Origin: Klebsiella pneumoniae
GTDB lineage: Bacteria; Pseudomonadota; Gammaproteobacteria; Eutrophobiales; Eutrophobiaceae
DNA length: 44,325 nucleotides
NCBI GenBank assembly: GCA_945870865.1
Contig: CAMBTO010000008.1
Coordinates: forward strand, 1-44,325
Direction of reading: 5' to 3'
Shown: in pieces, positions 19,580 to 30,919 of the stretch
Numbering within the stretch: position 1 is the first letter of the stretch
Layout: every line of letters begins with the position of its first letter
Program-made: the position numbers and the translations under genes
The notes under the pieces: model-generated
Told to the model about the DNA's origin: nothing
Databases searched by the model: none
Seen by the model: only the letters and a program-made list of their open reading frames with translations

Positions 19580-21184
19580 ATGGCCCTGCTAAACATCGAT
19601 AATCTTTCCATCTCATTCACCAAACAGGGAGTAAAAACACTGGCTGTCACCCAGGCTTCGTTTACGCTGGAACACGGTGAGACGCTGGGGATCGTGGGTG
19701 AGTCGGGCAGTGGCAAATCGGTTATGTGCTATAGCCTGCTGGGTCTGTTACGTATGCCACCGGCCGCGATAGACAGTGGCACAGCCATTTTTGATGGTAT
19801 CGATCTACTGACATTGAGTCCGGCGAGGCTGCGGACTATACGTGGTAACCGTATCGGTTTCGTATTTCAGGATCCGATGACCTCGCTGAACCCCTGCATG
19901 ACTGTCGGTCAGCAACTGATGGAGCCGTTAAAGTTACATAGGAAGACTGATCATAAGCAGGCGAAACTTAAGGCAATCCAGGCGATGCTCGAGGTCGGTC
20001 TGAATCAGCCTGAAACCCTGATGCATTCCTATCCGCATCAGTTGTCCGGCGGGATGAGACAACGCGTCATGATTGCGATGGCATTGATCAACGACCCCGA
20101 AATTCTGATTGCCGATGAACCTACCACCGCACTTGATGTAACAATCCAGTCCCAAATCCTTGAGTTGATTCGTACGATCCAGCGCGTGCGTAAACTGGCC
20201 GTCATATTTGTCAGTCATGACCTCGGGGTAATTGGGCAGATTGCTAATAATGTGCTGGTCATGCAATCGGGGATGATTGTTGAACGTGGCAATGCCACCG
20301 GTCTGCTTAATCACCCAGTTCACCCCTACACCTGCAAGCTGATCGCGTCGATTCCCATCGGAGCCAAATCGGACCGGTATGACGAAAGTCTACGCACACA
20401 GGCGAATGAAATACTCACGATAAGGAATCTGGGTATACGCTACGAAACAGAACACCGTGTTGTCCAGGCCGTTCATGACGTCAACCTGACGGTATACAAA
20501 GGGGAAACGCTCGGACTGGTCGGGGAATCGGGCAGTGGCAAGACGAGCCTCGGGCGGGCGGTTATGCGCCTGATACACATCAATGAAGGCAACATCAGGC
20601 TGGACACACATGATCTGGCCGCGATGTCGCGTGAGCAACTGCGCAAAATACGCCCGCAAATCCAGATGATATTTCAGGATCCCTATGCATCACTGAATCC
20701 GCGCAAAACTGTGTTTGATACGCTTGCAGAGGCGTTGCGGATACGTCAGACCCTGTCTGAGCAAACGGTCCTTCCCGAGGTACTGCGCTTGCTTGAGGCT
20801 GTCGGACTGGAGGCGACGCATGTCCGTAAATATCCACATGAATTTTCTGGTGGCCAGCGCCAACGTATCGCTATTGCACGCGCACTCGCACTGAAACCAC
20901 AGGTCATTATTGCAGACGAACCGGTGTCGGCGCTTGATGTCACCATACAGGCGCAGATATTACAATTATTGCAGTCTCTGTCACGCCAGCATGGCCTGAC
21001 CCTGATTTTTATATCACATGACCTCGGTGTGATACGGATGATTGCGGACAGAACTGCCGTGATGTACCGGGGTTCTATTGTCGAGCTTGAAGATACGGAA
21101 CAGCTGTTCAACCACCCATCCCACCCCTATACACAGGCATTATTATCTGCCCTCCCTGCCCCGCTGCATCTGACTTGCAGCTGA
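19580..21184 (+). CDS. Fused dual-ATPase peptide ABC transporter ATP-binding protein (YejF/GsiA-like)
   Basis: Two complete ABC cassettes in one frame: [14 protein letters not shown]...[15 protein letters not shown]...[13 protein letters not shown] and [14 protein letters not shown]...[16 protein letters not shown]...[12 protein letters not shown]. Confidence 0.92.
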   Translation: MALLNIDNLSISFTKQGVKTLAVTQASFTLEHGETLGIVGESGSGKSVMCYSLLGLLRMPPAAIDSGTAIFDGIDLLTLSPARLRTIRGNRIGFVFQDPMTSLNPCMTVGQQLMEPLKLHRKTDHKQAKLKAIQAMLEVGLNQPETLMHSYPHQLSGGMRQRVMIAMALINDPEILIADEPTTALDVTIQSQILELIRTIQRVRKLAVIFVSHDLGVIGQIANNVLVMQSGMIVERGNATGLLNHPVHPYTCKLIASIPIGAKSDRYDESLRTQANEILTIRNLGIRYETEHRVVQAVHDVNLTVYKGETLGLVGESGSGKTSLGRAVMRLIHINEGNIRLDTHDLAAMSREQLRKIRPQIQMIFQDPYASLNPRKTVFDTLAEALRIRQTLSEQTVLPEVLRLLEAVGLEATHVRKYPHEFSGGQRQRIAIARALALKPQVIIADEPVSALDVTIQAQILQLLQSLSRQHGLTLIFISHDLGVIRMIADRTAVMYRGSIVELEDTEQLFNHPSHPYTQALLSALPAPLHLTCS

Positions 21185-21293
21185 AGCAGCGGTTTGTTTT
21201 TACCTGTCAGCGTGGCAGAATAGCGGCCTGAGAAACATCTTAACGTGGCTGCAATACGGAAGCGGGCACGATACTAACAACAGGAGACACTAT

Positions 21294-22070
21294 ATGGGTA
21301 TGTTACAGGGAAAACGCGCACTGATTACCGGTGTTGCCAGCAATCGCTCTATCGCCTGGGGCATAGCCCAGGCCATGCACCGTGAGGGTGCTGAACTGGC
21401 GTTTACCTACCAGAACGACAAGTTAAAGGAACGGGTGGAAACATTCGCGGCGGAACTGGGCTCTACTATAACGCTGCCCTGCGAATTGACCGATGATGCG
21501 CAGATTGCCAACGTTATCCAGCATCTTGGTAGTGTCTGGGGCGGACTGGATATTCTGGTTCATTCTGCTGCCTTTGCTCCGCGTGAAATGCTCGAAGGCA
21601 GTTATCTGGACAATCTGAACCGCGAAGGTTTTCTGATGGCACACGATATCAGCTCCTACAGCTTTGCCGCACTCGCTAAGGCGGCGCGGCCGATCATGCA
21701 GGGACGCAAGGCGGCGATGTTGACGCTGTCATACATCGGTGCCGTCGTTGCAATGCCCAACTACAATGTGATGGGTGTGGCCAAGGCGAGTCTGGAGGCC
21801 AATGTCAGGTACATGGCGGCCGGGCTAGGACCAGAAGGTATACGTGTCAACGCCGTTTCTGCCGGCCCGATACGCACACTGGCCGCGTCAGGTATCAAGG
21901 GATTGAAAGGCTTCCTTTCGCAAGTAGAACAACATGCCCCGTTACGACGGAATGTCACCATAGGTGAGGTCGGTAACGTCGCTGCATTCCTGTGCTCCGA
22001 TCTGGCCTCCGCCGTGACCGGCGAGATCACTTATGTGGATTGCGGCTACAACATCGTCGGTTCTGCATAA
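21294..22070 (+). CDS. fabI: Enoyl-[acyl-carrier-protein] reductase (NADH)
   Basis: 258 aa; [64 protein letters not shown]-type SD upstream. Confidence 0.95.
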   Translation: MGMLQGKRALITGVASNRSIAWGIAQAMHREGAELAFTYQNDKLKERVETFAAELGSTITLPCELTDDAQIANVIQHLGSVWGGLDILVHSAAFAPREMLEGSYLDNLNREGFLMAHDISSYSFAALAKAARPIMQGRKAAMLTLSYIGAVVAMPNYNVMGVAKASLEANVRYMAAGLGPEGIRVNAVSAGPIRTLAASGIKGLKGFLSQVEQHAPLRRNVTIGEVGNVAAFLCSDLASAVTGEITYVDCGYNIVGSA

Positions 22071-22101
22071 AAAAAACCGGTCTGACAAGGCCGGTTCTTT
22101 T
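22070..22101. terminator. Bidirectional intrinsic terminator between fabI and ppiD
   Basis: AAAAAACCGG-TCTGACAAGG-CCGGTTCTTTT: 6-bp stem with A-tract and T-tract between convergent genes. Confidence 0.65.
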
Positions 22102-22125
22102 AACTCTATCCAGTTATGGATTAAT

Positions 22126-24009
22126 TCAGAGATTGGTGTCAAAGATCTGGATGTCCGCCCGTTTACGCAGATCTTCCACTATCAGTGCCAGACTGCGTGA
22201 TGCGATGGTCTGGCGCAGATAGCTGGTAACCGGTTCAACAACTGCATCTGTCAGCGTATCTGAGGCAACGTCCTGGACCGCATCAACCACCAGGACGGCG
22301 TAATCACCACTGGTCATTGCAACACCGTCTATCGCCGGGCTACCTGATGGATTGCCGGTCTTGAACACAGCCTGCAATATATCGCGATCAAGTCCGGTAT
22401 TATCTCGTTTAATGCCGATCTGATTGATCCACAGAAGGTTATATTCAGTCGCCAGTGCATCTATCGCCCCGCCCTGTGTCAGTTTTTGTCTGACCTCATC
22501 ACCCAGTGTCTGGGCTCTGGCAGAGGCCTTCTCGGCCTTCAGGATCGTTGTAACCTCATCACGAACCTCTTCTAATGGTATTTTTTGTGCGGCCTGATAG
22601 TCAATCACACGCACGACGACGACCTGATCCTGCGCAATTTCGATTAAATCACTATTGTTGCGCGTCGTGAGAACATCTTCGCTAAATACCGCGGTCAGCA
22701 CACGCGGGTCATTCAGCAGCGTTTCGCTTGCGCTGTCTCGCATGATTACAGCACTTTCCGTGATGGGTAAACCCAGTGTTTCAGAGGCCATATCCAACGT
22801 ATCCGGATGTTCATAGGTCAACACAGCCAGCTCGTCGTACATCTCAAAAAACTGCTTTTGCGCCTGTTCCTTCCGGTAATCCAGCTCGACATCCCCCCGG
22901 ACCTCTTCAAATTCTGCACTGGTGCCACCAGTAATATCATCGACTGTCAGGATCTGGTAACCATATTCGGTCAATAAAGGTTCACTGATCGCCCCCTTTT
23001 CCAGTGCAAATACCTGCTCATCAACGGCCGTATCCAGCACACCCTTGTTGATAAAACCGAAGTCACTGACTTCAACTGTTACTTCGGTATTATTGGCATA
23101 ACTTTCCTTAACGGCATCGAAGGTCGTGCCGGAGGTCAGTTGTGTGTGAATTTCCTTTGATAATTCTTCGGCCCGCTGCTTATTATCACCTTCGGCATAA
23201 ACCAGTACCTGCCTGACCTTTCTACGTTCAGCCACGCTGTAGTTCTGTCTGGAGGCCTCAAAATAGGTTTTCAATGCCTCTTCGTCGACGGCAACTGCTT
23301 TTGCCAAAGCAGCAGAAGAAAGATGGATATAAGCTATTTTAGCTTCTTCCGCGCGCATAAACTGTTGTTCATTTTTCTGGTAATAATCCTGAATTTCTGC
23401 ATCTGTGACCTCCATGCCCTGTACCAGATTATCATGAGATATCACGGCATAGCGGAAGTCGCGTGACTGGCCCTGTAGTGCAGCCAGCTTCAACGCCTCG
23501 GCCTTCGGTATGATAACCGTCTGGATCAGACCGGCCTGGATTTGCTGCAAGGTCATGTCCTCCCTGACCTCTGCCTCAAACCTGCCAGGGGTATAACCTT
23601 GAGTCTGAAGAAAACTCTGGTAGGCCACGCTATTGAAACCTTCAGGTGTACGGAAGGAGGGGATTTCATTGATTGTAATTCTGACCTGGGTATCGTTCAC
23701 ACGGAAGCCCAGCTCGTCCTTCAGCTCTGCCAGTAACAGTCTGTCTACCAGGCTGTCCAGCGTCTGCTGTTTAATAAATTCAGGTTGTTCAGCCATCGAT
23801 GGACTGACGTTTTGCCATTGCTGGCGTACGTTCTGGAACGTACGCTGGTACTCCGCAAGGGATACGTCCGTTCCATTTACACTGGCAGCATTAATGGCAC
23901 TGACATTGAAATAGGAATCTATCCCCCAGAAAGCAAACGGAATGATCAGGAGGACAAATATTATTACGGCCACCCAGCCGGTGACTACGTTTCGGATTAA
24001 TTGCAGCAT
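22126..24009 (-). CDS. ppiD: SurA N-terminal / PpiC-domain peptidylprolyl isomerase, membrane-anchored (PpiD)
   Basis: 627 aa; N-terminal TM anchor MLQLIRNVVTGWVAVIIFVLLIIPFAFWGIDSYF typical of PpiD; follows hupB as in many gammaproteobacteria. Confidence 0.9.
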   Translation of the reverse strand: MLQLIRNVVTGWVAVIIFVLLIIPFAFWGIDSYFNVSAINAASVNGTDVSLAEYQRTFQNVRQQWQNVSPSMAEQPEFIKQQTLDSLVDRLLLAELKDELGFRVNDTQVRITINEIPSFRTPEGFNSVAYQSFLQTQGYTPGRFEAEVREDMTLQQIQAGLIQTVIIPKAEALKLAALQGQSRDFRYAVISHDNLVQGMEVTDAEIQDYYQKNEQQFMRAEEAKIAYIHLSSAALAKAVAVDEEALKTYFEASRQNYSVAERRKVRQVLVYAEGDNKQRAEELSKEIHTQLTSGTTFDAVKESYANNTEVTVEVSDFGFINKGVLDTAVDEQVFALEKGAISEPLLTEYGYQILTVDDITGGTSAEFEEVRGDVELDYRKEQAQKQFFEMYDELAVLTYEHPDTLDMASETLGLPITESAVIMRDSASETLLNDPRVLTAVFSEDVLTTRNNSDLIEIAQDQVVVVRVIDYQAAQKIPLEEVRDEVTTILKAEKASARAQTLGDEVRQKLTQGGAIDALATEYNLLWINQIGIKRDNTGLDRDILQAVFKTGNPSGSPAIDGVAMTSGDYAVLVVDAVQDVASDTLTDAVVEPVTSYLRQTIASRSLALIVEDLRKRADIQIFDTNL

Positions 24010-24039
24010 TTTTTTATTCTAACAAGTTTCCTTGTATCA

Positions 24040-24074
24040 AACAAAACGGGCGTCCCCATGGGAGGTAACGCCCG
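24040..24074 (-). terminator. Intrinsic terminator downstream of the tRNA-Val/tRNA-Asp pair
   Basis: Minus strand CGGGCGT-N14-ACGCCCG followed by TTTTGTTT. Confidence 0.7.
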
Positions 24075-24085
24075 CTGTTCATTTC

Positions 24086-24162
24086 TGGCGGAGTGGACGG
24101 GGCTCGAACCCGCGACCCCCGGCGTGACAGGCCGGTATTCTAACCAACTGAACTACCACTCC
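24086..24162 (-). tRNA. tRNA-Asp (GTC), CCA encoded
   Basis: Acceptor GGAGTGG/CCACTCC, T-loop GTTCGAGCC, anticodon loop CTGTCAC. Confidence 0.95.
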
Positions 24163-24168
24163 GAAGTT

Positions 24169-24244
24169 TGGTGGGTGCTGAGGGGATCGAACCCCCGACA
24201 TTCGCCTTGTAAGGGCGACGCTCTACCAGCTGAGCTAAGCACCC
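24169..24244 (-). tRNA. tRNA-Val (TAC), CCA encoded
   Basis: Acceptor GGGTGCT/AGCACCC, GGTTCGATCC T-arm, anticodon loop CTTACAA. Confidence 0.95.
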
Positions 24245-24256
24245 AAGGATAGCAGG

Positions 24257-24529
24257 TTAGTTTATTGCATCCTTGAGCGCTTTTCCAGGTTTGAACCCGG
24301 GAGCCTTGGAAGCTTTAATCTTGATCGCTTCACCAGTTCTTGGGTTGCGGCCTACTCGAGCACTTCTCTTACGAACCGAGAACGTACCGAATCCTACCAG
24401 CGTCACTGTATCCCCTTTTTTCAGGGCCTTGGTAATTGCAGCGATAACGCAATCCAGTGCTCTGCCAGCAGCGGCTTTTGACAGGTCTGCGTTGTCAGCA
24501 ACAACGTCAATCAACTCAGCTTTATTCAT
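24257..24529 (-). CDS. hupB: DNA-binding protein HU (beta-like)
   Basis: [32 protein letters not shown]...[45 protein letters not shown]. Confidence 0.95.
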   Translation of the reverse strand: MNKAELIDVVADNADLSKAAAGRALDCVIAAITKALKKGDTVTLVGFGTFSVRKRSARVGRNPRTGEAIKIKASKAPGFKPGKALKDAIN

Positions 24530-24614
24530 AATATTCAAACCTCATGATTCTTCACGCGGAAGATTATTGTAATTGTTATTGTGAAATTTTTCAGAATAGA
24601 AACTTCTGATAATC

Positions 24615-24643
24615 TTTATATCAAGCACTCTTAATCACGTCAA
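24615..24643 (-). promoter_or_regulatory. Predicted sigma70 promoter of hupB
   Basis: Minus strand TTGACG-17 bp-TATAAA, between lon and hupB. Confidence 0.65.
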
Positions 24644-24713
24644 GCGAACTGATCAGAATTTTGAAAAAAATATAACGTCAATCACTCTTTACACGAACAG
24701 AACAAAAATGTTC

Positions 24714-27140
24714 CTAGTGAGCCCTTATCACACCCTTGACAGCTTCATCAGGATCAGCATCATCCTTGGCTATAATATCTGTCGGTGTTTCATCAATGGC
24801 GGTAAGTGGCTGTGGCATATGCTGCAACGCTATACTCAGTACCTCATCAATCCACCTGACCGGACGGATGTCCAGGTTCTGTTTAATGTTCTTTGGAATC
24901 TCTACCAGCTCAGGTTCATTTTCCAGCGGGATAATGACAGTCTTGATTCCACCACGTAATGCGGCTAGCAATTTCTCTTTAAGGCCACCGATCGGCAATA
25001 CTTCACCCCGGAGTGTAATTTCACCTGTCATCGCCACACTTGAGCGCACAGGTATACCTGTCAGCGCAGAGACCAGGGCAGTACACATACCCACGCCTGC
25101 ACTGGGTCCGTCTTTCGGCGTCGCACCCTCTGGTACATGGATATGAAAATCCTTCTCACGGTAGAACTTCGGGTTGATACCCAGCACTTCACTCCGGCTT
25201 CTAACCACCGTCATCGCCGCCTCAATGGATTCCTGCATTACCTCACCCAGCTTGCCGGTACGTGTCGCCTTACCTTTGCCAGGTACTATCGCTGCCTCAA
25301 TAGTCAACAAATCGCCACCAACCTCGGTCCAGGCTAGGCCGGTTACCTGCCCTACCCTGTCCTCGTGCTCTGCGCGACCAAACCGGTAACGCTTTACTCC
25401 CAGCATCTTCTCCAATTGTTTCGGACTGATGGCCATGCTGCCACTCTCCGGTCGGTTTAGCAGCTGCTTTACCACCTTTCGGCATATATTCGCTATCTGT
25501 CTTTCCAGATTACGGACGCCGGCCTCACGGGTATAATAACGAATGATGTCCCTGGTAGCGCCTTCATTAATGGAGATTTCACTGGACTTCAGACCGTTAC
25601 GTTCTATCTGCTTGGGGATCAGATATTTGCGTGCGATATTGACCTTTTCATCTTCCGTATAGCCGGAAAGACGTATAACTTCCATACGATCCAGCAAGGC
25701 TGGCGGTATGTTCAGACTATTGGCCGTGGTAACGAACATCACCTCGGAAAGGTCATAATCGACCTCAAGATAATGATCATTAAACGAATTGTTTTGTTCA
25801 GGATCGAGAACTTCAAGCAGAGCTGATGCCGGGTCACCGCGAAAATCCATCGCCATCTTGTCTACTTCATCCAGCAGGATCAGCGGATTGCGGGTTCCCA
25901 CCTTGGAGATACTCTGGATAATCTTGCCGGGCATTGAACCGATATAGGTACGGCGATGGCCCCTGATCTCGGCCTCGTCTCGCACACCGCCGAGCGAGAT
26001 ACGGATAAACTCCCGATTGGTCGCCCGAGCAATTGATTTTCCAAGCGAGGTCTTGCCAACACCCGGAGGACCGACCAGACACAGAATCGGTCCTTTCATC
26101 TTCTTCACCCGCTGCTGCACTGCGAGATACTCCAGAATCCGGTCCTTGACCTTGTCCAGACCATAATGATCTTCATTCAGAACCTGCTCGGCCTTCTTGA
26201 TATCCCTGATAATTTTGGTCTTCTTCTTCCACGGCACATTAACCAGCCAATCGACATAATTACGTACCACTGTAGCCTCGGCTGACATCGGTGACATCAT
26301 CTTCAGCTTGTTCAGTTCCGAGGTAGCCTTCTGCTTTACATCTTTCGGCATACCGGAGTTTTCAATCTTTTGAGCCAGGTCCTCAATTTCATTGGGGACA
26401 TCATCCAGGTCACCGAGCTCTTTCTGGATCGCCTTCATCTGCTCGTTGAGGTAATACTCGCGCTGGCTTTTCTCCATCTGCGACTTCACCCGACCACGTA
26501 TCCTTTTCTCGACCTGCAACAGGTCTATTTCAGATTCCATCAAATGGATCAGGTGTTCAAGTCGTTGGGCGACATCGACCAGCTCCAGGACCTTCTGCTT
26601 TTCATCAATGCGTATCGACATATGAGCAGCGATTGTATCGGCAAGCCTGCTTGGTTCGTCGATACCAGCAACGGATGACAGTATTTCAGGCGGGACCTTC
26701 TTGTTCAGCTTGATATATTGCTCAAACTGGTGCATCGCTGACCTGCCCAGCACATCCAGTTCGCGCTGTTCTGCTTCGGATTGCTGGATAACTTCGACTG
26801 ATGCGGTAAATACCTTGTCGGTATCGGTAAACTCCGTGATGCGGGCACGTACGGAACCTTCTACCAGCACCTTTATGGTTCCGTCAGGTAATTTCAACAG
26901 CTGCAGGATATTTGACAGCGTACCTACCGGATAGATTTCATCAACATGCGGGTCGTCTTCGACCGCGCTTTTTTGTGCAACAAGAAGTATCTGCTTGTTG
27001 CCTTCCATAGCCATTTCCAGTGCCTTGATTGACTTGCCTCTTCCTACAAACAACGGAATGACCATGTGCGGGTATACCACTACATCGCGTAATGGCAAGA
27101 CCGGATAAACCGAGGAGGATGTTTCAGCTATTTCTTTCAT
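24714..27140 (-). CDS. lon: ATP-dependent endopeptidase Lon
   Basis: 808 aa; GPPGVGKTSLGKSIA, EGATPKDGPSAGVGMCTALVSALTG catalytic Ser region, LKEKLLAALRGGIKTVIIP. Confidence 0.97.
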   Translation of the reverse strand: MKEIAETSSSVYPVLPLRDVVVYPHMVIPLFVGRGKSIKALEMAMEGNKQILLVAQKSAVEDDPHVDEIYPVGTLSNILQLLKLPDGTIKVLVEGSVRARITEFTDTDKVFTASVEVIQQSEAEQRELDVLGRSAMHQFEQYIKLNKKVPPEILSSVAGIDEPSRLADTIAAHMSIRIDEKQKVLELVDVAQRLEHLIHLMESEIDLLQVEKRIRGRVKSQMEKSQREYYLNEQMKAIQKELGDLDDVPNEIEDLAQKIENSGMPKDVKQKATSELNKLKMMSPMSAEATVVRNYVDWLVNVPWKKKTKIIRDIKKAEQVLNEDHYGLDKVKDRILEYLAVQQRVKKMKGPILCLVGPPGVGKTSLGKSIARATNREFIRISLGGVRDEAEIRGHRRTYIGSMPGKIIQSISKVGTRNPLILLDEVDKMAMDFRGDPASALLEVLDPEQNNSFNDHYLEVDYDLSEVMFVTTANSLNIPPALLDRMEVIRLSGYTEDEKVNIARKYLIPKQIERNGLKSSEISINEGATRDIIRYYTREAGVRNLERQIANICRKVVKQLLNRPESGSMAISPKQLEKMLGVKRYRFGRAEHEDRVGQVTGLAWTEVGGDLLTIEAAIVPGKGKATRTGKLGEVMQESIEAAMTVVRSRSEVLGINPKFYREKDFHIHVPEGATPKDGPSAGVGMCTALVSALTGIPVRSSVAMTGEITLRGEVLPIGGLKEKLLAALRGGIKTVIIPLENEPELVEIPKNIKQNLDIRPVRWIDEVLSIALQHMPQPLTAIDETPTDIIAKDDADPDEAVKGVIRAH

Positions 27141-27183
27141 GTTATCTCGACAAAATTCTGGTTACGGACTTGTTACATGGAGA

Positions 27184-27240
27184 TAGCAATGGCACATTTC
27201 AAGGGTCCATCGTGATTTCCGATGGACCCGTACCATGCTA
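27184..27240 (-). other. Two-stage intergenic hairpin between clpX and lon
   Basis: Perfect 10-bp stem GGGTCCATCG (27203-27212) / CGATGGACCC (27220-27229) with 7-nt loop, extended by outer stem TAGCAATGGCAC (27184-27195) / GTACCATGCTA (27230-27240) with one bulge and one wobble. Confidence 0.7.
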
Positions 27241-27244
27241 CCGA

Positions 27245-28525
27245 CTAGTCAGCTGCGGCCTTCGAGATTTCAGGCCGTTCGTAGATCATGATGGGCTTGG
27301 AATCACCCTTGATTACGCCTTCGTCAATCACGACCTTGGTAACATTGTCGAGCGAAGGCAAATCATACATGGTATCAAGCAGCACACTTTCCAGTATGGA
27401 ACGCAGGCCCCGGGCCCCCGTCTTTCTTTCCATTGATTTACGCGCAATCATACCCAAGGCATCTTCACGGAACTCAATGTCACAGCCTTCCATTTCGAAC
27501 AATCTTGAATACTGTTTGGTAATTGCATTCTTCGGTTCGACCAGAATCTTGACGAGCTGTAATTCATCCAGTTCATTCAGTGTGGCCAGCACAGGCAGGC
27601 GGCCGACAAACTCAGGTATCAGCCCATACTTGATCAAATCTTCCGGCTCGACCACACGAAGGAACTCACTCATGCTCTTCTTGTCGTCCTTGCTTTTGAC
27701 TTCAGCAGAAAATCCGATTCCGCCTTTTTCTGAACGTTCGCGGATAATTTTTTCCAGACCTGAAAATGCACCGCCACAGATAAACAGGATGTTGGCGGTA
27801 TTAACCTGCAGGAACTCCTGCTGCGGATGTTTACGGCCGCCCTGCGGTGGTACGGAAGCGATGGTACCTTCTATAAGCTTCAGCAAAGCCTGCTGTACGC
27901 CTTCACCGGAAACATCACGCGTAATCGAGGGATTATCAGACTTGCGCGAAATTTTATCGATCTCATCTATATACACGATACCGGTCTGTGCCTTTTCCAC
28001 ATCGTAATCACACTTCTGCAGCAGTTTCTGGATGATATTCTCGACGTCTTCTCCGACATAACCCGCTTCAGTCAGGGTGGTCGCGTCGGCGATGGTGAAT
28101 GGCACATTTAATAATCTGGCCAGCGTCTCTGCCAGTAATGTTTTACCACTGCCGGTTGGGCCTATCAGCAACACATTACTCTTGGCCAGTTCAACTTCTG
28201 TTTTTTTAATCCCCTGCTCAAGTCGCTTGTAGTGATTATAAACCGCAACTGCCAGTATCTTTTTTGCCTGTTCCTGACCTATTACATATTCATCCAGGAT
28301 TTTCTTGATTTCACGCGGTGTGGGCAAGCTACTACCCACGCCTGCCACCGCCTTTTCCTGAATTTCTTCACGGATGATGTCTTTGCAAAGCTCCACACAT
28401 TCATCGCAGATAAATACTGAAGGGCCGGCAATGAGTTTCCTGACTTCATGCTGGCTCTTTCCGCAGAAAGAGCAGTATAGAAGCCGGTCGTTTTCTACAC
28501 TTTTGCCGTGCTTGTTGTCACTCAT
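27245..28525 (-). CDS. clpX: ATP-dependent Clp protease ATP-binding subunit ClpX
   Basis: Zinc finger [45 protein letters not shown], pore GYVG loop. Confidence 0.97.
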   Translation of the reverse strand: MSDNKHGKSVENDRLLYCSFCGKSQHEVRKLIAGPSVFICDECVELCKDIIREEIQEKAVAGVGSSLPTPREIKKILDEYVIGQEQAKKILAVAVYNHYKRLEQGIKKTEVELAKSNVLLIGPTGSGKTLLAETLARLLNVPFTIADATTLTEAGYVGEDVENIIQKLLQKCDYDVEKAQTGIVYIDEIDKISRKSDNPSITRDVSGEGVQQALLKLIEGTIASVPPQGGRKHPQQEFLQVNTANILFICGGAFSGLEKIIRERSEKGGIGFSAEVKSKDDKKSMSEFLRVVEPEDLIKYGLIPEFVGRLPVLATLNELDELQLVKILVEPKNAITKQYSRLFEMEGCDIEFREDALGMIARKSMERKTGARGLRSILESVLLDTMYDLPSLDNVTKVVIDEGVIKGDSKPIMIYERPEISKAAAD

Positions 28526-28577
28526 ATATACACCCCTATCAAAATGTGGATTACTTTATCCTCGCCCCCGATACTGT

Positions 28578-29225
28578 TTATACCTGTTTATTGTTGCCTG
28601 CGGTTCCTTCCGCAAGATTTTTTCTCTCGTATAATACATCGTCTATCAGGCCGTATTCTTTAGCCTCAAGACTGCTCATGAACCGGTCTCTTTCGGTGTC
28701 CTGTTGTATCAACTCAATCGGCTTGCCGGTATGCAGTGACATTATTTTATTCAGCTGCTCCCTGACCTTGAGGATTTCACGTGCATGGATGTCAAAGTCA
28801 GTCGCCTGCCCCTGATACCCGCCCAGTGGTTGATGAATCATGACACGGGAATGCGGCAGACAGAAACGCTTGTTTTTTGCCCCGCCTGACAGCAGCAGTG
28901 CGCCCATACTGGCCGCCTGCCCCACGCACATCGTACTTACGTCCGGTTTGATAAACTGCATGGTGTCGTAGATCGCCAGTCCCGCCGAAACAGACCCGCC
29001 CGGTGAATTGATATACAGGTGAATGTCCTTGTCCGGATTTTCCGACTCCAGAAATAATAACTGGGCGACGATGACGTTGGCGACATTATCTTCGACAGGC
29101 CCAACCAGAAATACGACCCGCTCTTTAAGCAGGCGCGAGTAGATGTCATAGGCCCTTTCTCCGCGAGAGGTCTGTTCGACCACCATCGGCACCAGATTTA
29201 AAGCCTTTATCTCATTGTTATTCAT
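28578..29225 (-). CDS. clpP: ATP-dependent Clp protease proteolytic subunit
   Basis: [14 protein letters not shown] (Ser), [17 protein letters not shown] (His); ORF-track start 29246, MNNNEIKAL start at 29225 preferred. Confidence 0.96.
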   Translation of the reverse strand: MNNNEIKALNLVPMVVEQTSRGERAYDIYSRLLKERVVFLVGPVEDNVANVIVAQLLFLESENPDKDIHLYINSPGGSVSAGLAIYDTMQFIKPDVSTMCVGQAASMGALLLSGGAKNKRFCLPHSRVMIHQPLGGYQGQATDFDIHAREILKVREQLNKIMSLHTGKPIELIQQDTERDRFMSSLEAKEYGLIDDVLYERKNLAEGTAGNNKQV

Positions 29226-29256
29226 AGTAATTTTAGATATTCCCATTGCAAGACTG

Positions 29257-30591
29257 CTAGTTGGTGTCAGTCTGTCCTTTATTCATTAACTCGTCAAATG
29301 CGACATCTACCTGGTTAACCCGGGCGTTTTTACAAACCCAGTCTATGAGTTCATCTTCCAGCACGACCGCCTCAACATCAGAAAGGCGTTGTCTGTCGCT
29401 ATAATACCAGTTAATCACTGACGCTGGGTCGTCATAATTGGCTGCATTCTTGTCTATAACGGCCCTGACCTTGGACGGGTCCGCCTTCAGGTCTCTAGCT
29501 CGTATCATTTCCATCACAATCAGCTGTAATGCCACCCTCTTCCTGGCCGATTCACCAAACATCGACAAATCATGATTATGGTTATCATCCTGCTCGGTCC
29601 TCGGAGGGGTAATACCGTAGGACTTCAGTCTGTCTATATATTGATGGTAGAGCCGGTGTGCTTCCTCGTTAACCAGCGACTCGGGTAACTCCACGGTATG
29701 GGCGGCATGTAGCGCGTTCATCACGTTATCACGCAGGCGGTTGCGAACGGCTATCTCGCTCTCTCTCGCCATATGTTCCCGGACTTCCTTCTCAAAAGCC
29801 TCCGCCGTGCCACCCTTGATACCGAAGTTTTTGAAAAATTCCTCGTTTAATTCAGGTAATACCGGCTCCAGTACCTTCTTGATCTTTACTTCGAACTGGA
29901 CCGGTTTACCGGCCAGTTTCTCATTCTGGTATTCATCCGGAAATTTCAGATCCAGAATGACATCAGCACCGGCCGTCTTTCCGGTCAGCCCTTCCTCAAA
30001 TCCGGCAATAAATCGCCCGGCACCAAGCTCCAGACGGAAGTCAGTTGCTGTTCCACCTTCAAACTGCTCACCTTCCATCTTGCCGGTGAAATCCACTTCG
30101 AGCGTGTCTCCTGTGCGGGAGGCACGGTCAATTTCCTGAAGTGTCTGGCGTTGTTTGCGGAGTACGTCAACCATCTTCAGGTAGTCAGCATCGTTAATCG
30201 TGCATACAGCCTTTTCCACATCAATGTTGTCTACTGGTGCCAGACTGATTTCGGGCATCACTTCGAATATAGCGGTATAGCTAAGACCGGTAGTTTGATC
30301 TGAATCGAGCGTATTGATAGCAGGTCTGTTGGCAGGCTTGAGGTTCTGCTGACGGACGGCCTCATAAAAAGTGGCCTGCACAACCTCACCGATCACTTCC
30401 ATGCGTACCTGTTTGCCATAACGGCTTTCAATGACCTTGAAAGGAACCTTCCCTTGTCTGAAACCGGACAGTTTGGTGGTTTTTGACATGGATTTGAGGC
30501 GATTTAACACCTCACCTGATATACGTTCTTCAGGAACATTGACCTTTATTTCCCTTTTCAAGCTACCGGTAGACTCGACTGATACCTGCAT
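29257..30591 (-). CDS. tig: Trigger factor
   Basis: 444 aa; [48 protein letters not shown] domain with [21 protein letters not shown]. Confidence 0.96.
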   Translation of the reverse strand: MQVSVESTGSLKREIKVNVPEERISGEVLNRLKSMSKTTKLSGFRQGKVPFKVIESRYGKQVRMEVIGEVVQATFYEAVRQQNLKPANRPAINTLDSDQTTGLSYTAIFEVMPEISLAPVDNIDVEKAVCTINDADYLKMVDVLRKQRQTLQEIDRASRTGDTLEVDFTGKMEGEQFEGGTATDFRLELGAGRFIAGFEEGLTGKTAGADVILDLKFPDEYQNEKLAGKPVQFEVKIKKVLEPVLPELNEEFFKNFGIKGGTAEAFEKEVREHMARESEIAVRNRLRDNVMNALHAAHTVELPESLVNEEAHRLYHQYIDRLKSYGITPPRTEQDDNHNHDLSMFGESARKRVALQLIVMEMIRARDLKADPSKVRAVIDKNAANYDDPASVINWYYSDRQRLSDVEAVVLEDELIDWVCKNARVNQVDVAFDELMNKGQTDTN

Positions 30592-30641
30592 GGATTAGCT
30601 TCCTTTTAAAATAATAATTATATATTACAACAAGTTACTGA

Positions 30642-30729
<88 letters not shown>

Positions 30730-30919
30730 GGTCAGATGACTAAAAGCCCGTCATTTTACAAAGGCAGGCGCAAACAACAACAAATATCTGAAGATAATTG
30801 AACAAAGTCCAGAGGAATAATCAGGCATGTATCGAGAAAAACGGGATTGTATAAACAGAAATAGCCAATTGAACTGAAGCTTTACTATCCAGTAATTAAA
30901 AACATTCCTCAATGTACTG

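Noticed and set aside
24695-24710. GAACA-TTTT-TGTTC hairpin after the lon stop
   Set aside because: Only 5 AT-rich base pairs and no U-tract; too weak to call a terminator
27288-28007. 239-aa plus-strand ORF
   Set aside because: Fully antisense to clpX, Ser/Thr-rich shadow ORF typical of codon-bias artefacts
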